This document shows, one piece after another, positions 52,525 to 60,859 of a stretch of DNA of 64,000 nt. The position numbers and the translations under genes were made by a program. The DNA lies in the NCBI GenBank assembly GCA_041397365.1, contig JAWKWT010000002.1, forward strand, positions 186,001 to 250,000, read 5' to 3'. Source of the DNA: P52-10 sp041397365. Its GTDB lineage: Bacteria > Pseudomonadota > Alphaproteobacteria > Rhizobiales > Xanthobacteraceae. Within the stretch, counting starts at the first letter, position 1, and each line of letters begins with the position of its first letter. A model generated the notes under the pieces. The model was given only the letters and a program-made list of their open reading frames with translations, did no database searches and was not told the DNA's origin.

Positions 52525-54888
52525 ATGCAAATCCGTTCGCGCGCGCCGTTTCTGGCAACGATCCTGCCGGGCGCGCTGGCGCTGACTCCGGCGTCCGCAT
52601 GGTCGCAAGGCGCCAACACATTGCCGGAAATCGTCGTTAGCGCGCCGAGCCCGATCTCCCGTCCACGGCCGGCAGCGGCGGCCCCCGCAGCGACACCCGC
52701 TCCTTCACCCGAAGCCCCCGCCGCTCCCGTGCAGGCGGAGCGGGGCGTGCTCCCCATTGTTGCGGATCAGTTCGCCACCGTGACGGTGGTTCCGAACGAG
52801 GAGCTTCGGCGCAACGCCGCGACATCGCTCGGCGATCAGCTGATGTGGCGGCCGGGGATCACCGGTTCGAGCTTTGCGCCGGGCGCCGCAAGCCGACCGA
52901 TCATTCGCGGCCTCGACGTCAATCGCGTCGGCATCGTCGAGAACGGCATCGACAATGGCGGCGTCTCCGACCTCGGCGAGGATCACGCGGTGCCGATCGA
53001 TCCGTTGTCCACCGACCGGATCGAAGTGGTGCGCGGCCCGGCCGCCTTGCGCTGGGGCTCCGCCTCGATCGGCGGCGTCGTCAGCGCCAGCAACAACCGT
53101 ATCCCCGAGGCGATTCCCTGCCCGCCGAGCGCGGCGCAAACCTATGGCTACAAGGTCGCGCCGCCGAGCGCCGGTTGCGTCAGCGTCGAGACACGGACCT
53201 CGTTCTCGACCGCCGATCGCGGCATCGACGGCGCGCTGCTGCTCGACGCCGGCAAAGACAATTTCGCATTCCATGGCGACGTCTATGGCCGGCGCAGCGG
53301 CGACTACGCCATTCCCGGCAATCCCTACCTTGCCGACCCCGACGTCAGCACCGGCGGCCGCCAGCCGAACAGCGGCACGCGCAGCTATGGCGGCGCGATC
53401 GGCGGTTCGTATGTTTTCAACGGCGGCTTCATCGGCGCATCGATCACGCACAACGCCCTCCGCTACGGCATTCCGGGCCAGGAGGCGGCCTCGGTGAACG
53501 AGCGCATCGACGCCGAACAGACGCAGCTTCGCGTCAAGGGCGAGTATCGGCCGGATGCCAGCGCGATCGAGGCGATCCGCTTCTGGGCCGGCGCGACCGA
53601 CTACAGGCACAAGGAACTGGGCCTGGAAGATGCGAGCGACCCGACCAGCGATTCGGTGCATCAGATCTTCACCAGCCGCGGCGTCGAAGGCCGCGTCGAG
53701 GTGCAGTTCGTGCCGTTCGACGCACGCTTCGCCCAGATCTCGACAGCACTCGGCGTTCAGGGCGGACACACGGAGCTGACCGCCTCCAGCCCGGAAAATC
53801 CCGGCGCGCTGTTCAACGGCCTGTTCGATCCGAACCGGAACGATCGCGGCGCGGCTTACATCTTCAACGAGATTCGCTTCACGCCGGCGACCAAGGCGCA
53901 GCTCGCCGGCCGCATCGAGCATGTGTCCCTGCATGGCACGATGCCGGATTTCCCGGCGGATTTCGTGCCGGACGGCGCGGCGCAATTCGGCACCGAGCGC
54001 AACCGGGCGTTCACACCGATCAGCGGCAGTTTCGGCCTCATCCACCAATTGCCGGGCGATCTCATCGTCAGTGCGACCTTGCAGCATGTCGAACGCGCGC
54101 CGAAGCCGGCCGAACTGTTTTCACGCGGCGGACATCATGCCACCGCGACCTTCGACATCGGCAATCCCAATCTGAAGATCGAATCGGCGAACTCGATCGA
54201 GCTGGCGCTGCGCCGGACCAAAGGTCCGCTGCGCTTCGAAGCCACGGCCTTCCACACGCGCTTCAACAATTTCACCTATCGGCGCCTGACGGGGCTGTTC
54301 TGCGGCGAGGACTTCGATTCCTGCCACTCGCATGACCATCACGATCACGACCACGATCACGACGACCACCCGCATGCGGAAGGCGACGGCGGGCACGGTC
54401 ACGGCGAGGAATTGCGGCAGGCCGTCTACACGCAGCGCGGCGCGACGTTCACCGGCGGCGAATTCCAGTCGCAGCTCGACATCGCGCCGGTCTTCAACGG
54501 CATGTGGGGCATCGAAAGCCAGTTCGACATCGTGCGCGCCACCTTTACAGACGGCACCAATGTGCCCCGCATCCCGCCGGTTCGCGTCGGCGGCGGCCTG
54601 TTCTATCGCGACGCCAACTGGTTCGCGCGCGTCAACCTGCTGCACGCCTTCGCGCAGAACCGCATCGCCGCGCAGGAGACGGAGACCGACGGCTACAACC
54701 TGCTGCGCGCGGAAATCAGCTACCGCACGCCGCTCGATCCGCTGGTGTACGGGGCGCGCGAGCTGACGGTCGGCGCTTACGGCACCAATCTTCTGAACGA
54801 GAAGATTCGCAATTCGGTGTCTTACACCAAGGACGAGGTGCTGCTGCCGGGCGCGAATGTCCGCCTGTTCGCGAACGTCAGATTCTAG
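52525..54888 (+). CDS. TonB-dependent receptor with His-rich loop (zinc receptor type)
   Basis: Outer-membrane TonB-dependent receptor of 787 residues. A signal peptide ends near residue 28, a Pro/Ala-rich linker follows, then a plug domain (about 85-200, including RPIIRGLDVNRVGIVENGIDNGG) and a beta-barrel ending in the terminal Phe motif VRLFANVRF. A loop near residues 598-635 is a string of His and Asp (HSHDHHDHDHDHDDHPHAEGDGGHGHG), as in ZnuD zinc receptors. Two Zur-like palindromes precede it. It should import zinc (or zinc-heme) across the outer membrane under zinc shortage. No inner-membrane importer or znuA is adjacent. Confidence 0.93.
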   Translation: MQIRSRAPFLATILPGALALTPASAWSQGANTLPEIVVSAPSPISRPRPAAAAPAATPAPSPEAPAAPVQAERGVLPIVADQFATVTVVPNEELRRNAATSLGDQLMWRPGITGSSFAPGAASRPIIRGLDVNRVGIVENGIDNGGVSDLGEDHAVPIDPLSTDRIEVVRGPAALRWGSASIGGVVSASNNRIPEAIPCPPSAAQTYGYKVAPPSAGCVSVETRTSFSTADRGIDGALLLDAGKDNFAFHGDVYGRRSGDYAIPGNPYLADPDVSTGGRQPNSGTRSYGGAIGGSYVFNGGFIGASITHNALRYGIPGQEAASVNERIDAEQTQLRVKGEYRPDASAIEAIRFWAGATDYRHKELGLEDASDPTSDSVHQIFTSRGVEGRVEVQFVPFDARFAQISTALGVQGGHTELTASSPENPGALFNGLFDPNRNDRGAAYIFNEIRFTPATKAQLAGRIEHVSLHGTMPDFPADFVPDGAAQFGTERNRAFTPISGSFGLIHQLPGDLIVSATLQHVERAPKPAELFSRGGHHATATFDIGNPNLKIESANSIELALRRTKGPLRFEATAFHTRFNNFTYRRLTGLFCGEDFDSCHSHDHHDHDHDHDDHPHAEGDGGHGHGEELRQAVYTQRGATFTGGEFQSQLDIAPVFNGMWGIESQFDIVRATFTDGTNVPRIPPVRVGGGLFYRDANWFARVNLLHAFAQNRIAAQETETDGYNLLRAEISYRTPLDPLVYGARELTVGAYGTNLLNEKIRNSVSYTKDEVLLPGANVRLFANVRF

Positions 54889-54903
54889 GCGGAGAACCAA
54901 TCC

Positions 54904-54930
54904 CGAGGTCGCGGAAACACCGTGACCTCG
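54904..54930. terminator. Hairpin between convergent genes
   Basis: CGAGGTCGCGG, AAACA loop, CCGTGACCTCG: a long stem with one mismatch between the convergent TonB receptor and GNAT genes. No T-run, so a bidirectional terminator is only likely by position. Confidence 0.55.
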
Positions 54931-54937
54931 TTCGGCC

Positions 54938-55459
54938 TCAGGCTGTGGCGCGCGCAAAATCCCAATCGGGGCGGATGCGGCCCGACACGCCGTCGAAAGC
55001 GCCGTCGGACAGTTCGGCGATCAGCACCCGCGCCGGATCGACCGGCCCCGGCATCACTGCCCGCCCGCGCGCGATCCGCTTGAAGCCGACGCGGCTGTAA
55101 TAGGGCTCGTCACCGACCAGCATCACCAGGCGAATGCCCTTCGCCTTCGCCTCCGACAGGCAGCGCTCAAGCAGGATGCGGCCGATGCCATGGCTGCGGA
55201 ACTCCGGCTCGACGGTGAGCGGCCCCAGCATCAGCGCCTTGGCATCGCCGATGCAGATCGGCAGTTGCCGCACCGAGCCGACCATCAGCGTTCCGATCCG
55301 CGCCGTGAACGACAGGTCCAGCCGGTGATCGACATGCTCGCGCAGCCGGTAGGCGGTGAGCGCGAAGCGGCCGGGGCCGAAGGTGCGTTCGTGCAGGCGC
55401 TCGATCGGCTGCGCATCCGCAGCCGTCTCCGCCAGAATGGTGATGGACAATTCAGTCAT
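54938..55459 (-). CDS. GNAT family N-acetyltransferase
   Basis: Acetyltransferase of 173 residues. The acetyl-CoA loop is visible as VEPEFRSHGIGRILLERCLSEAKAKG near residues 80-105, followed by VMLVGDEPYYSRVGFKRI, as in YhbS-like members. The ATG at 55459 (MTELSITILAETAADAQP) is preferred; a longer frame to 55519 overlaps the NUDIX gene's end. The substrate is unknown. Downstream of a NUDIX gene on the same strand. Confidence 0.93.
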   Translation of the reverse strand: MTELSITILAETAADAQPIERLHERTFGPGRFALTAYRLREHVDHRLDLSFTARIGTLMVGSVRQLPICIGDAKALMLGPLTVEPEFRSHGIGRILLERCLSEAKAKGIRLVMLVGDEPYYSRVGFKRIARGRAVMPGPVDPARVLIAELSDGAFDGVSGRIRPDWDFARATA

Positions 55460-55515
55460 GGGCGATCCGCCGCGCGGCATAGCATCTGTGCCGGTGGCCG
55501 TCCACGGGCGACGCG

Positions 55516-56040
55516 TCACGCCGCGCCATCGAAGGCCCCGGTCGCATCCGGCAGCCAGTCGGCGGAGACGGCTTCCCCTTGCATCACCTCAGTGAGACGG
55601 CGCTGCGTGCCCTTGGTGACGCCTGCCGGCAGCGCAGCCATATCGAAGAAGCCGCAATCGGCGATTTCCCGGTTCGGCTTCGGTTGGCCGTGCTGCACGA
55701 ACTGCCGCACGACATAGACCGCCACATGATCCCGGCGCGAGACATGGCGGTTGAAGAACAGCCCGTGCAGCACCGGCTCCGCCGTCAGCGCGATGTTGCC
55801 CTCCTCCTTCAGTTCGCGGCGCAGCGCGTCGAGGGCGGTCTCGCCGGTTTCGACGCCGCCGCCCGGCAGGTGCCATCCCGCGACATAAGTGTGCCGGACC
55901 AGAAACACGCGATCATCTTTATCGATCACCACGGCGCGCACGCCGAAGGTGAGTCCGCGCGCAAAACGCCAGTAAAAATGCATGCAGCGGCGCAGCAGCG
56001 GCTCCAGCATCTGGCGTGGTCGGGAAGCGGTCATGTCCAT
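55516..56040 (-). CDS. NUDIX domain-containing protein
   Basis: NUDIX hydrolase of 174 residues. The box GGGVETGETALDALRRELKEEGNI lies near residues 61-84, in GX5EX7REUXEEXGU form with the REL-KEE core. It hydrolyses nucleoside diphosphates linked to another group; the substrate cannot be assigned. Followed by the GNAT gene 57 bases downstream. Divergent from the phosphoesterase gene. Confidence 0.92.
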   Translation of the reverse strand: MDMTASRPRQMLEPLLRRCMHFYWRFARGLTFGVRAVVIDKDDRVFLVRHTYVAGWHLPGGGVETGETALDALRRELKEEGNIALTAEPVLHGLFFNRHVSRRDHVAVYVVRQFVQHGQPKPNREIADCGFFDMAALPAGVTKGTQRRLTEVMQGEAVSADWLPDATGAFDGAA

Positions 56041-56159
56041 CGATCTTGCGGCGGCGATCCGCTTGCGGCTTGCACCGTTCGCCGCTGCTTGTCAAAAGAC
56101 GGCATGCTTGCGCAATGTGTCGATCCCCTGTGCCGAACCTTGGCGATGGCGGTCCGATC

Positions 56160-57056
56160 GTGACCGCGTTCACGCTCGCGCATCTGTCGGACCCGCATCT
56201 GTCGCCGCTGCCGCGCGCGAGATTGAGCGAGCTTCTGAACAAGCGCGGCCTCGGCTATCTGAACTGGCTGCGCAACCGCCGCAAGCGTCATTCGCGCGCC
56301 GTGGTCGATGCGCTGGCCGCCGATGTCCGCGCGCAATCGCCGGATCATATCGCCGTCACCGGCGACCTCGTGAACCTGTCGCTGCCGGACGAGTTTCTGG
56401 CTGCCCGCGACTGGCTTGCCACGCTCGGCGGGCCGGACGATGTCAGCGTGGTGCCGGGCAATCACGACGCCTATGTCGCCGCGATGCGCGTACGCTTTCC
56501 GGAAGTCCTGGCGGATTACATGCGCGGCGATGCGGCAGCCCCAGGCGCCGCGCCGTTTCCCTATCTGCGCCGGCGCGGGCCGCTCGCGCTGATCGGCGCA
56601 TCGACAAGCGTTCCGACCGGGCCGCTGATGGCGACGGGACGGCTGGGCGCGCAACAGATCGAAGCGCTCGACGCCTTGCTCGGATCGCCCGCGCTGGGTG
56701 ATGCGTTTCGCGTGCTGCTGATCCACCACCCGCTGCGCTCACGCAACAGATACAAGCGGATGATCGATTCCGACGCGCTGCTCGCGGTGCTGAAGCGGCG
56801 GCGCGTCGATCTCATCCTGCACGGGCACGACCACAAGCATTCGCTGATGTGGTTCGAGAGTGTGGCCGGGCAAATCCCCGCCATCGGCGTGCCGTCGGCG
56901 TCGAACGTCATCGACGGGCGGCACGATCCGGCCGCCTACAACATTTTCAGGATCGCGCGCGACGCGAGCCACAACTGGCAATGCGACTGGACCGTTCGCG
57001 GATTCCAGGAGGGGCGCGAGGGGATCGGCGAGCTGCGGCGGCAGACGCTGCTCTGA
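56160..57056 (+). CDS. Metallophosphoesterase family protein
   Basis: Calcineurin-like phosphoesterase of 298 residues. All metal motifs are seen: LSDPHLS (residues 9-15), VTGDLVN near 63, VVPGNHDAY near 101 and LHGHDHKHS near 222. It resembles Icc/CpdA-like cyclic nucleotide phosphodiesterases but the substrate is not fixed by these. The GTG at 56160 is the most plausible start; an ATG at 56115 would add 15 residues. It is cytoplasmic. Confidence 0.9.
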   Translation: MTAFTLAHLSDPHLSPLPRARLSELLNKRGLGYLNWLRNRRKRHSRAVVDALAADVRAQSPDHIAVTGDLVNLSLPDEFLAARDWLATLGGPDDVSVVPGNHDAYVAAMRVRFPEVLADYMRGDAAAPGAAPFPYLRRRGPLALIGASTSVPTGPLMATGRLGAQQIEALDALLGSPALGDAFRVLLIHHPLRSRNRYKRMIDSDALLAVLKRRRVDLILHGHDHKHSLMWFESVAGQIPAIGVPSASNVIDGRHDPAAYNIFRIARDASHNWQCDWTVRGFQEGREGIGELRRQTLL

Positions 57057-57062
57057 TTAAAA

Positions 57063-57620
57063 TTAGACCGAGCGGAACGCCGCCAGCAGGGCCACGGCGA
57101 ACAGCGCCGCAGCGCCGGCCAGAAATCCGATCACGAACGGCCAGACGCGCGAACGCGGCTGCACCGGCGTCGATGCGTTGATCTCGACCGGAATGGCGAT
57201 CGCGTGCTCGCGCTCGACGATCCGCCGCGCGACATAGTCTGTGACGGCCTGCACGATTTTGGCAGCGTCGTTGCTCTCCGCGATGACGATCCGCCCGTGC
57301 CGCGTATCCTGCACGAAGCGATAGGTCCGCTTGTCGCGCCCCATCACGATATGCGCGACGACGTCGATCCACAGCCGCGGCGGCTCGCCCCGGCTGATGC
57401 CGCGGTCGAACAGATCGATCCGGTCGGGAATCTCGGAAAACAGCGGGTCGAGCGCCTCGGCAAGGATTTCGAGCCGCGCCACCTCGGCGTCGCGGAGATC
57501 GACCACCACGCCGGTCCGGTCCGCCGCCTCGATCCGCGCCTGCCGCAAGGCGTCCCGCAGCCGCCTCGGACGCGCCGAACCGTGCGTGTCGGCCACACCT
57601 GAAGCCCCGCCGTCGCTCAT
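57063..57620 (-). CDS. Hypothetical protein with a C-terminal membrane helix
   Basis: Protein of 185 residues not assigned to a known function. The N-terminal 150 residues are soluble and acidic/basic mixed (LRDALRQARIEAADRTGVVVDLRDAEVARLEIL, then RLWIDVVAHIVMGRDKRTYRFVQDTRHGRIVI). The last 25 residues form a hydrophobic helix (VWPFVIGFLAGAAALFAVALLAAF), so it is tail-anchored facing the cytoplasm. Convergent with the phosphoesterase gene with six bases between stops. Confidence 0.8.
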   Translation of the reverse strand: MSDGGASGVADTHGSARPRRLRDALRQARIEAADRTGVVVDLRDAEVARLEILAEALDPLFSEIPDRIDLFDRGISRGEPPRLWIDVVAHIVMGRDKRTYRFVQDTRHGRIVIAESNDAAKIVQAVTDYVARRIVEREHAIAIPVEINASTPVQPRSRVWPFVIGFLAGAAALFAVALLAAFRSV

Positions 57621-57765
57621 GCAATACTCCGCCTTTACGGATTATTAACCTACCAGCAACCGCACCGGAAACAAGGCGGGGAAAAACCTCTCAACGCACT
57701 TTTGGCAATCCGGTTCGGTGTTTTATTACCGGCCCGAACGGGGCCGGCCGGTCGTCCAAAACAGC

Positions 57766-57797
57766 AAAAGCCCCGCCGGACAGGCCGAGCGGGGCCG
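57766..57797 (-). terminator. Terminator for the DUF4170 gene
   Basis: The minus strand reads GGCCCCGC, a loop, then GCGGGGCTTTT: a stem of seven or eight G-C pairs with four T, about 65 bases beyond the stop of the DUF4170 gene. Confidence 0.75.
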
Positions 57798-57860
57798 AAA
57801 TTCGTCTCAATGATCCATCGGTAGCCCGCAATCCGTTGTTGCGGGAGGCCGAAGCCCAGA

Positions 57861-58067
57861 TCAGCCGCGTCGGGGTTCCTCGACGATGGAGAAACGCACA
57901 TTGCCGCGATGGCGGTTTTCCTCGGAAACCTTCTTCCAGGCTTCCTCGGCCTCCTTGCGCGTCGCGAAAGGACCCTGCACCTGCGCCGAACCTTCCACCA
58001 GCTTGTGGAAATTCATCGATCCGAACTCTCCGCCGATAACCCAAAAAAGCGAGCCGGTCTGCTGCAT
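57861..58067 (-). CDS. DUF4170 domain-containing protein
   Basis: Protein of 68 residues of the DUF4170 family: MQQTGSLFWVIGGEFGSMNFHKLVEGSAQVQGPFATRKEAEEAWKKVSEENRHRGNVRFSIVEE. Unknown function, widespread in alphaproteobacteria; it resembles a small SPOR-like alpha/beta fold. It is a single gene ending at a clear intrinsic terminator. Divergent from the lytic transglycosylase with a 16-bp palindrome between them. Confidence 0.9.
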   Translation of the reverse strand: MQQTGSLFWVIGGEFGSMNFHKLVEGSAQVQGPFATRKEAEEAWKKVSEENRHRGNVRFSIVEEPRRG

Positions 58068-58192
58068 CCAAGCCTCCGTTGAGATCAGGTCGCCCGCGTC
58101 GCCGGCCGGACAATTCTGGGCCGAGGCAACGTCACGCCGTCGTCGGACATCCGTGACCGTACAAATGCGAACCGTTGGACGGGGTTAAACTC

Positions 58193-58208
58193 CAAACCGG
58201 TCGGTTTG
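58193..58208. promoter_or_regulatory. 16-bp palindrome, possible TetR-type operator
   Basis: CAAACCGGTCGGTTTG, a perfect inverted repeat (CAAACCG, GT, CGGTTTG) between the divergent DUF4170 and lytic transglycosylase genes. The ACCG-NN-CGGT core is typical of TetR operators. No regulator gene is adjacent. Confidence 0.5.
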
Positions 58209-58331
58209 TAAATCGATTTGCCCTCGGACGGCGCGCCCAGGCACGATTCGCGCCGGCACAAGCCTTGACCCGCCGATCCAACCCAAGAACAGTCGGCTGA
58301 ACTCACGCCGCTCTCGAGAATCAGGCCGGAT

Positions 58332-59618
58332 ATGACGCATCGATTTTCTTCGCGGAAGGCGGGACTCATCGCCGCCCTCCTCGCGATCCTTTCAACAGCC
58401 CCGGCGCTGGCCCAGAATGTCGGCGCCTGCCGCGCCGGCACGAATTTCGATCGCTGGCTGGCGCAGTTCAAGCAGGACGCGGTCAAGGCCGGCGTCTCGC
58501 AGCGGACCATCGCCATGGCCTCGCCGCAGCTCGTGTTCGATCAGGGCACCGTCAATCGCGACCGCGGCCAACGCGTGTTCGGCCAGATCTTCAGTACCTT
58601 CTCGAACCGGATGGCGTCGGCCAACCGCGTTCAGGGCGGACAGGCCAAGATCAAGCAACATGCCCGCGCGTTTGCGCGCGCGGAAAAGGAATATGGCGTG
58701 CCTCCCGCCGTGATCGCCGCGTTCTGGGGACTGGAAACGGATTTCGGCGCGAATTCCGGCAAACTGCCGATCCTGAAATCGCTGGCGACGCTGGCTTATG
58801 ATTGCCGCCGCGCCGACCGCTTTCACGGCGAACTCATCGCCGCGCTGAAAATTCTCGATCGCGGCGATCTCTCGCTGGACGAGATGATCGGCTCGTGGGC
58901 CGGCGAACTCGGCCAGACTCAATTCCTGCCGAAGCATTATTACGACTACGCGGTCGATTATGACGGCGACGGACGGCGCGACATGATCCGCAGCGCGGCC
59001 GACGTGATCGGCTCCACCGCGCATTACATCTCGGCCGGATTGAAATGGCGGCGCGGCGAGCCGTGGTTGCAGGAGGTGCGCGTGCCGCAGAACCTGCCGT
59101 GGGAGCAGACCGACCTCTCGATCAAGCACCCGCGCGCGACATGGGCGCAATGGGGCGTGACCTATCCCGACGGGCGGCCGCTGCCGAACGACAACATGCC
59201 GGCGTCCGTGCTCCTGCCGATGGGCCGCAACGGTCCGGCGTTCCTGGCTTACGCGAATTTCGCCGCCTACACCGAGTGGAATAACTCGCTGATCTATTCG
59301 ACCACCGCCGGCTATCTTGCGACGCGCATCGCAGGCGCTGCGCCGATGCGCAAGCCCTCGGCCAACGTTCCGCAATTGTCGTTCAACGAGATCAAGGAGC
59401 TTCAGCAATTGCTGACCCGCGCCGGCTTCAATGTCGGCAAGATCGACGGCATTCTCGGCCAGCAGAGCCGCATCGCCATCAAGACGGTGCAGGGCAAATA
59501 CGGTCTGCCGGCGGATGCATGGCCGACGGCGGACTTGCTGTCGCGTCTGCGCGGCGACCAGCCGCAGGGGACGCGGCGCGCGAAGCAGCCGGCGCGGGCC
59601 AACGCCACGCGCAACTGA
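58332..59618 (+). CDS. Lytic murein transglycosylase (MltB family) with peptidoglycan-binding domain
   Basis: Cell-wall enzyme of 428 residues that cleaves peptidoglycan. A signal peptide ends near ALAQN (about residue 27). The SLT_2/MltB catalytic domain (about 35-330) has the acid Glu in AAFWGLETDFGANSG near residue 136. A C-terminal peptidoglycan-binding domain (about 348-405) carries FNEIKELQQLLTRAGFNVGKIDGILGQQSRIAIKTVQ. It acts in the periplasm during growth or division. Confidence 0.95.
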   Translation: MTHRFSSRKAGLIAALLAILSTAPALAQNVGACRAGTNFDRWLAQFKQDAVKAGVSQRTIAMASPQLVFDQGTVNRDRGQRVFGQIFSTFSNRMASANRVQGGQAKIKQHARAFARAEKEYGVPPAVIAAFWGLETDFGANSGKLPILKSLATLAYDCRRADRFHGELIAALKILDRGDLSLDEMIGSWAGELGQTQFLPKHYYDYAVDYDGDGRRDMIRSAADVIGSTAHYISAGLKWRRGEPWLQEVRVPQNLPWEQTDLSIKHPRATWAQWGVTYPDGRPLPNDNMPASVLLPMGRNGPAFLAYANFAAYTEWNNSLIYSTTAGYLATRIAGAAPMRKPSANVPQLSFNEIKELQQLLTRAGFNVGKIDGILGQQSRIAIKTVQGKYGLPADAWPTADLLSRLRGDQPQGTRRAKQPARANATRN

Positions 59619-59746
59619 GACGGAACGCGGCGGCGGCTTTCGCCTGCAACCGCCGTCACTTATGATGCGAGCATCATGAGAGCGTCCCGCCTTTTGTGAC
59701 ACTCGACAATCCGCGCGCTCAACGCCGCATCTTTTTCGGAGGATCC

Positions 59747-60607
59747 ATGTCCACGACCACCCAGGCCCCGCAAAAACTTGACCCGGCCGCATCGATCCAT
59801 GCTGAGACGCTGGGACAGGCGAAGCGCCGCGGCCGGATGCAGGGGCGGAAAATCATCGTCGTTGGCGCTGGCCAGCGGCAGGTGGTCGACACCGATCCGC
59901 CGGTCGGCAACGGCCGCGCGATCGCCCTGCTGTGCGCTCGCGAAGGCGCGCATGTCGCCTGTATCGACAACCGCAAGGAAGCCGCCGATGCCACGGTGGC
60001 GCAGATCGCAGCCGAAGGCGGCAAGGCGTTTGCCGAAGTCATGGACGTGACCGACAGCGCCGCGATCGGGCCGATGGTGCGCAAATGCGCCGAGACCATG
60101 GGCGGGCTCGACGGGCTGGCGCTGATCGTCGGCATCTCCAACGGGTTGCGGCTCGACAAGCAGACCGAGGAAGCGTGGGACCATGTCTTCGCCGTGAACG
60201 TGCGCAGCCATATGCTGTTCGCGCAGCAGGCGCTGGAAGTGATGCAGCCCGGCGGCTCGATCATTCTGATCTCGTCGATGGCGAGTTTTCGCGCCCACGG
60301 CTTCAATCCGTCCTATGAGGCGTCGAAGGGCGCGCAGCATGCGCTCGGCCGCGCCATCGCCCGCCAGGGCGAATCGAAAGGCATCCGCTGCAATGTCATC
60401 ACACCGGGCTTCGTCGATACGCCGATGGGCCGCGACGCCAGCCGCCGCCGCGCCGACCGGGCGCTGACGGTCCCGTTCGGACGGCAGGCCACCGGCTGGG
60501 AGGTCGGCTATGCCGGCCTGTTCCTGCTCTCGAACGAATCCTCCTACGTCAACGCGCATGTGCTGGCGGTCGATGGCGGCCACATGATCGGCATCACCCG
60601 CGGCTGA
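59747..60607 (+). CDS. SDR family oxidoreductase (long glycine-loop subfamily)
   Basis: Short-chain dehydrogenase of 286 residues. The ATG at 59747 has CGGAGG before it. The Rossmann glycine motif is unusual: VVGAGQRQVVDTDPPVGNGRAIALL, where TGxxxGIG is split by an insertion, as in a known subfamily. The catalytic Ser is in ISSMASF, and Tyr/Lys in YEASK near residue 205. NAD(P)-dependent; substrate unknown. It precedes the fadE-like gene after a 252-base gap. Confidence 0.88.
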   Translation: MSTTTQAPQKLDPAASIHAETLGQAKRRGRMQGRKIIVVGAGQRQVVDTDPPVGNGRAIALLCAREGAHVACIDNRKEAADATVAQIAAEGGKAFAEVMDVTDSAAIGPMVRKCAETMGGLDGLALIVGISNGLRLDKQTEEAWDHVFAVNVRSHMLFAQQALEVMQPGGSIILISSMASFRAHGFNPSYEASKGAQHALGRAIARQGESKGIRCNVITPGFVDTPMGRDASRRRADRALTVPFGRQATGWEVGYAGLFLLSNESSYVNAHVLAVDGGHMIGITRG

Positions 60608-60694
60608 CGCGGCGATCAACGGGCGTCTCGGCCGATCAAGTCCAGACGCCCTCGCCTGTCCCCGGCCTGCGTATGATCTTTTTTGACGCAGATC

Positions 60695-60711
60695 AGGTGT
60701 GGAACTCACCT
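60695..60711. promoter_or_regulatory. Inverted repeat before the acyl-CoA dehydrogenase gene
   Basis: AGGTGTGGAACTCACCT: two 5-bp arms around seven bases, in the 252-base gap before the FadE-like gene. It could bind a fatty-acid regulator. Weak evidence. Confidence 0.3.
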
Positions 60712-60859
60712 ATCCCAATAAGGTTGAACCCTTGTAGAGTTGCGGCCGGTTGCAGACGCATGGGTGAAACATAAGTCTGGATAGGATGGGCCGATCGGCT
60801 TGATCGGCCGATGCGCGCTATCCGGCGCCCGTCAACGATCGAATGAGGGTTTGCACGCC

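Noticed and set aside
59747..60607. Broken NAD-binding motif in the second SDR gene
   Set aside because: The split glycine motif with GNGRA is found in a recognised SDR subfamily, and the catalytic YEASK is intact, so it is a subfamily feature and not damage.
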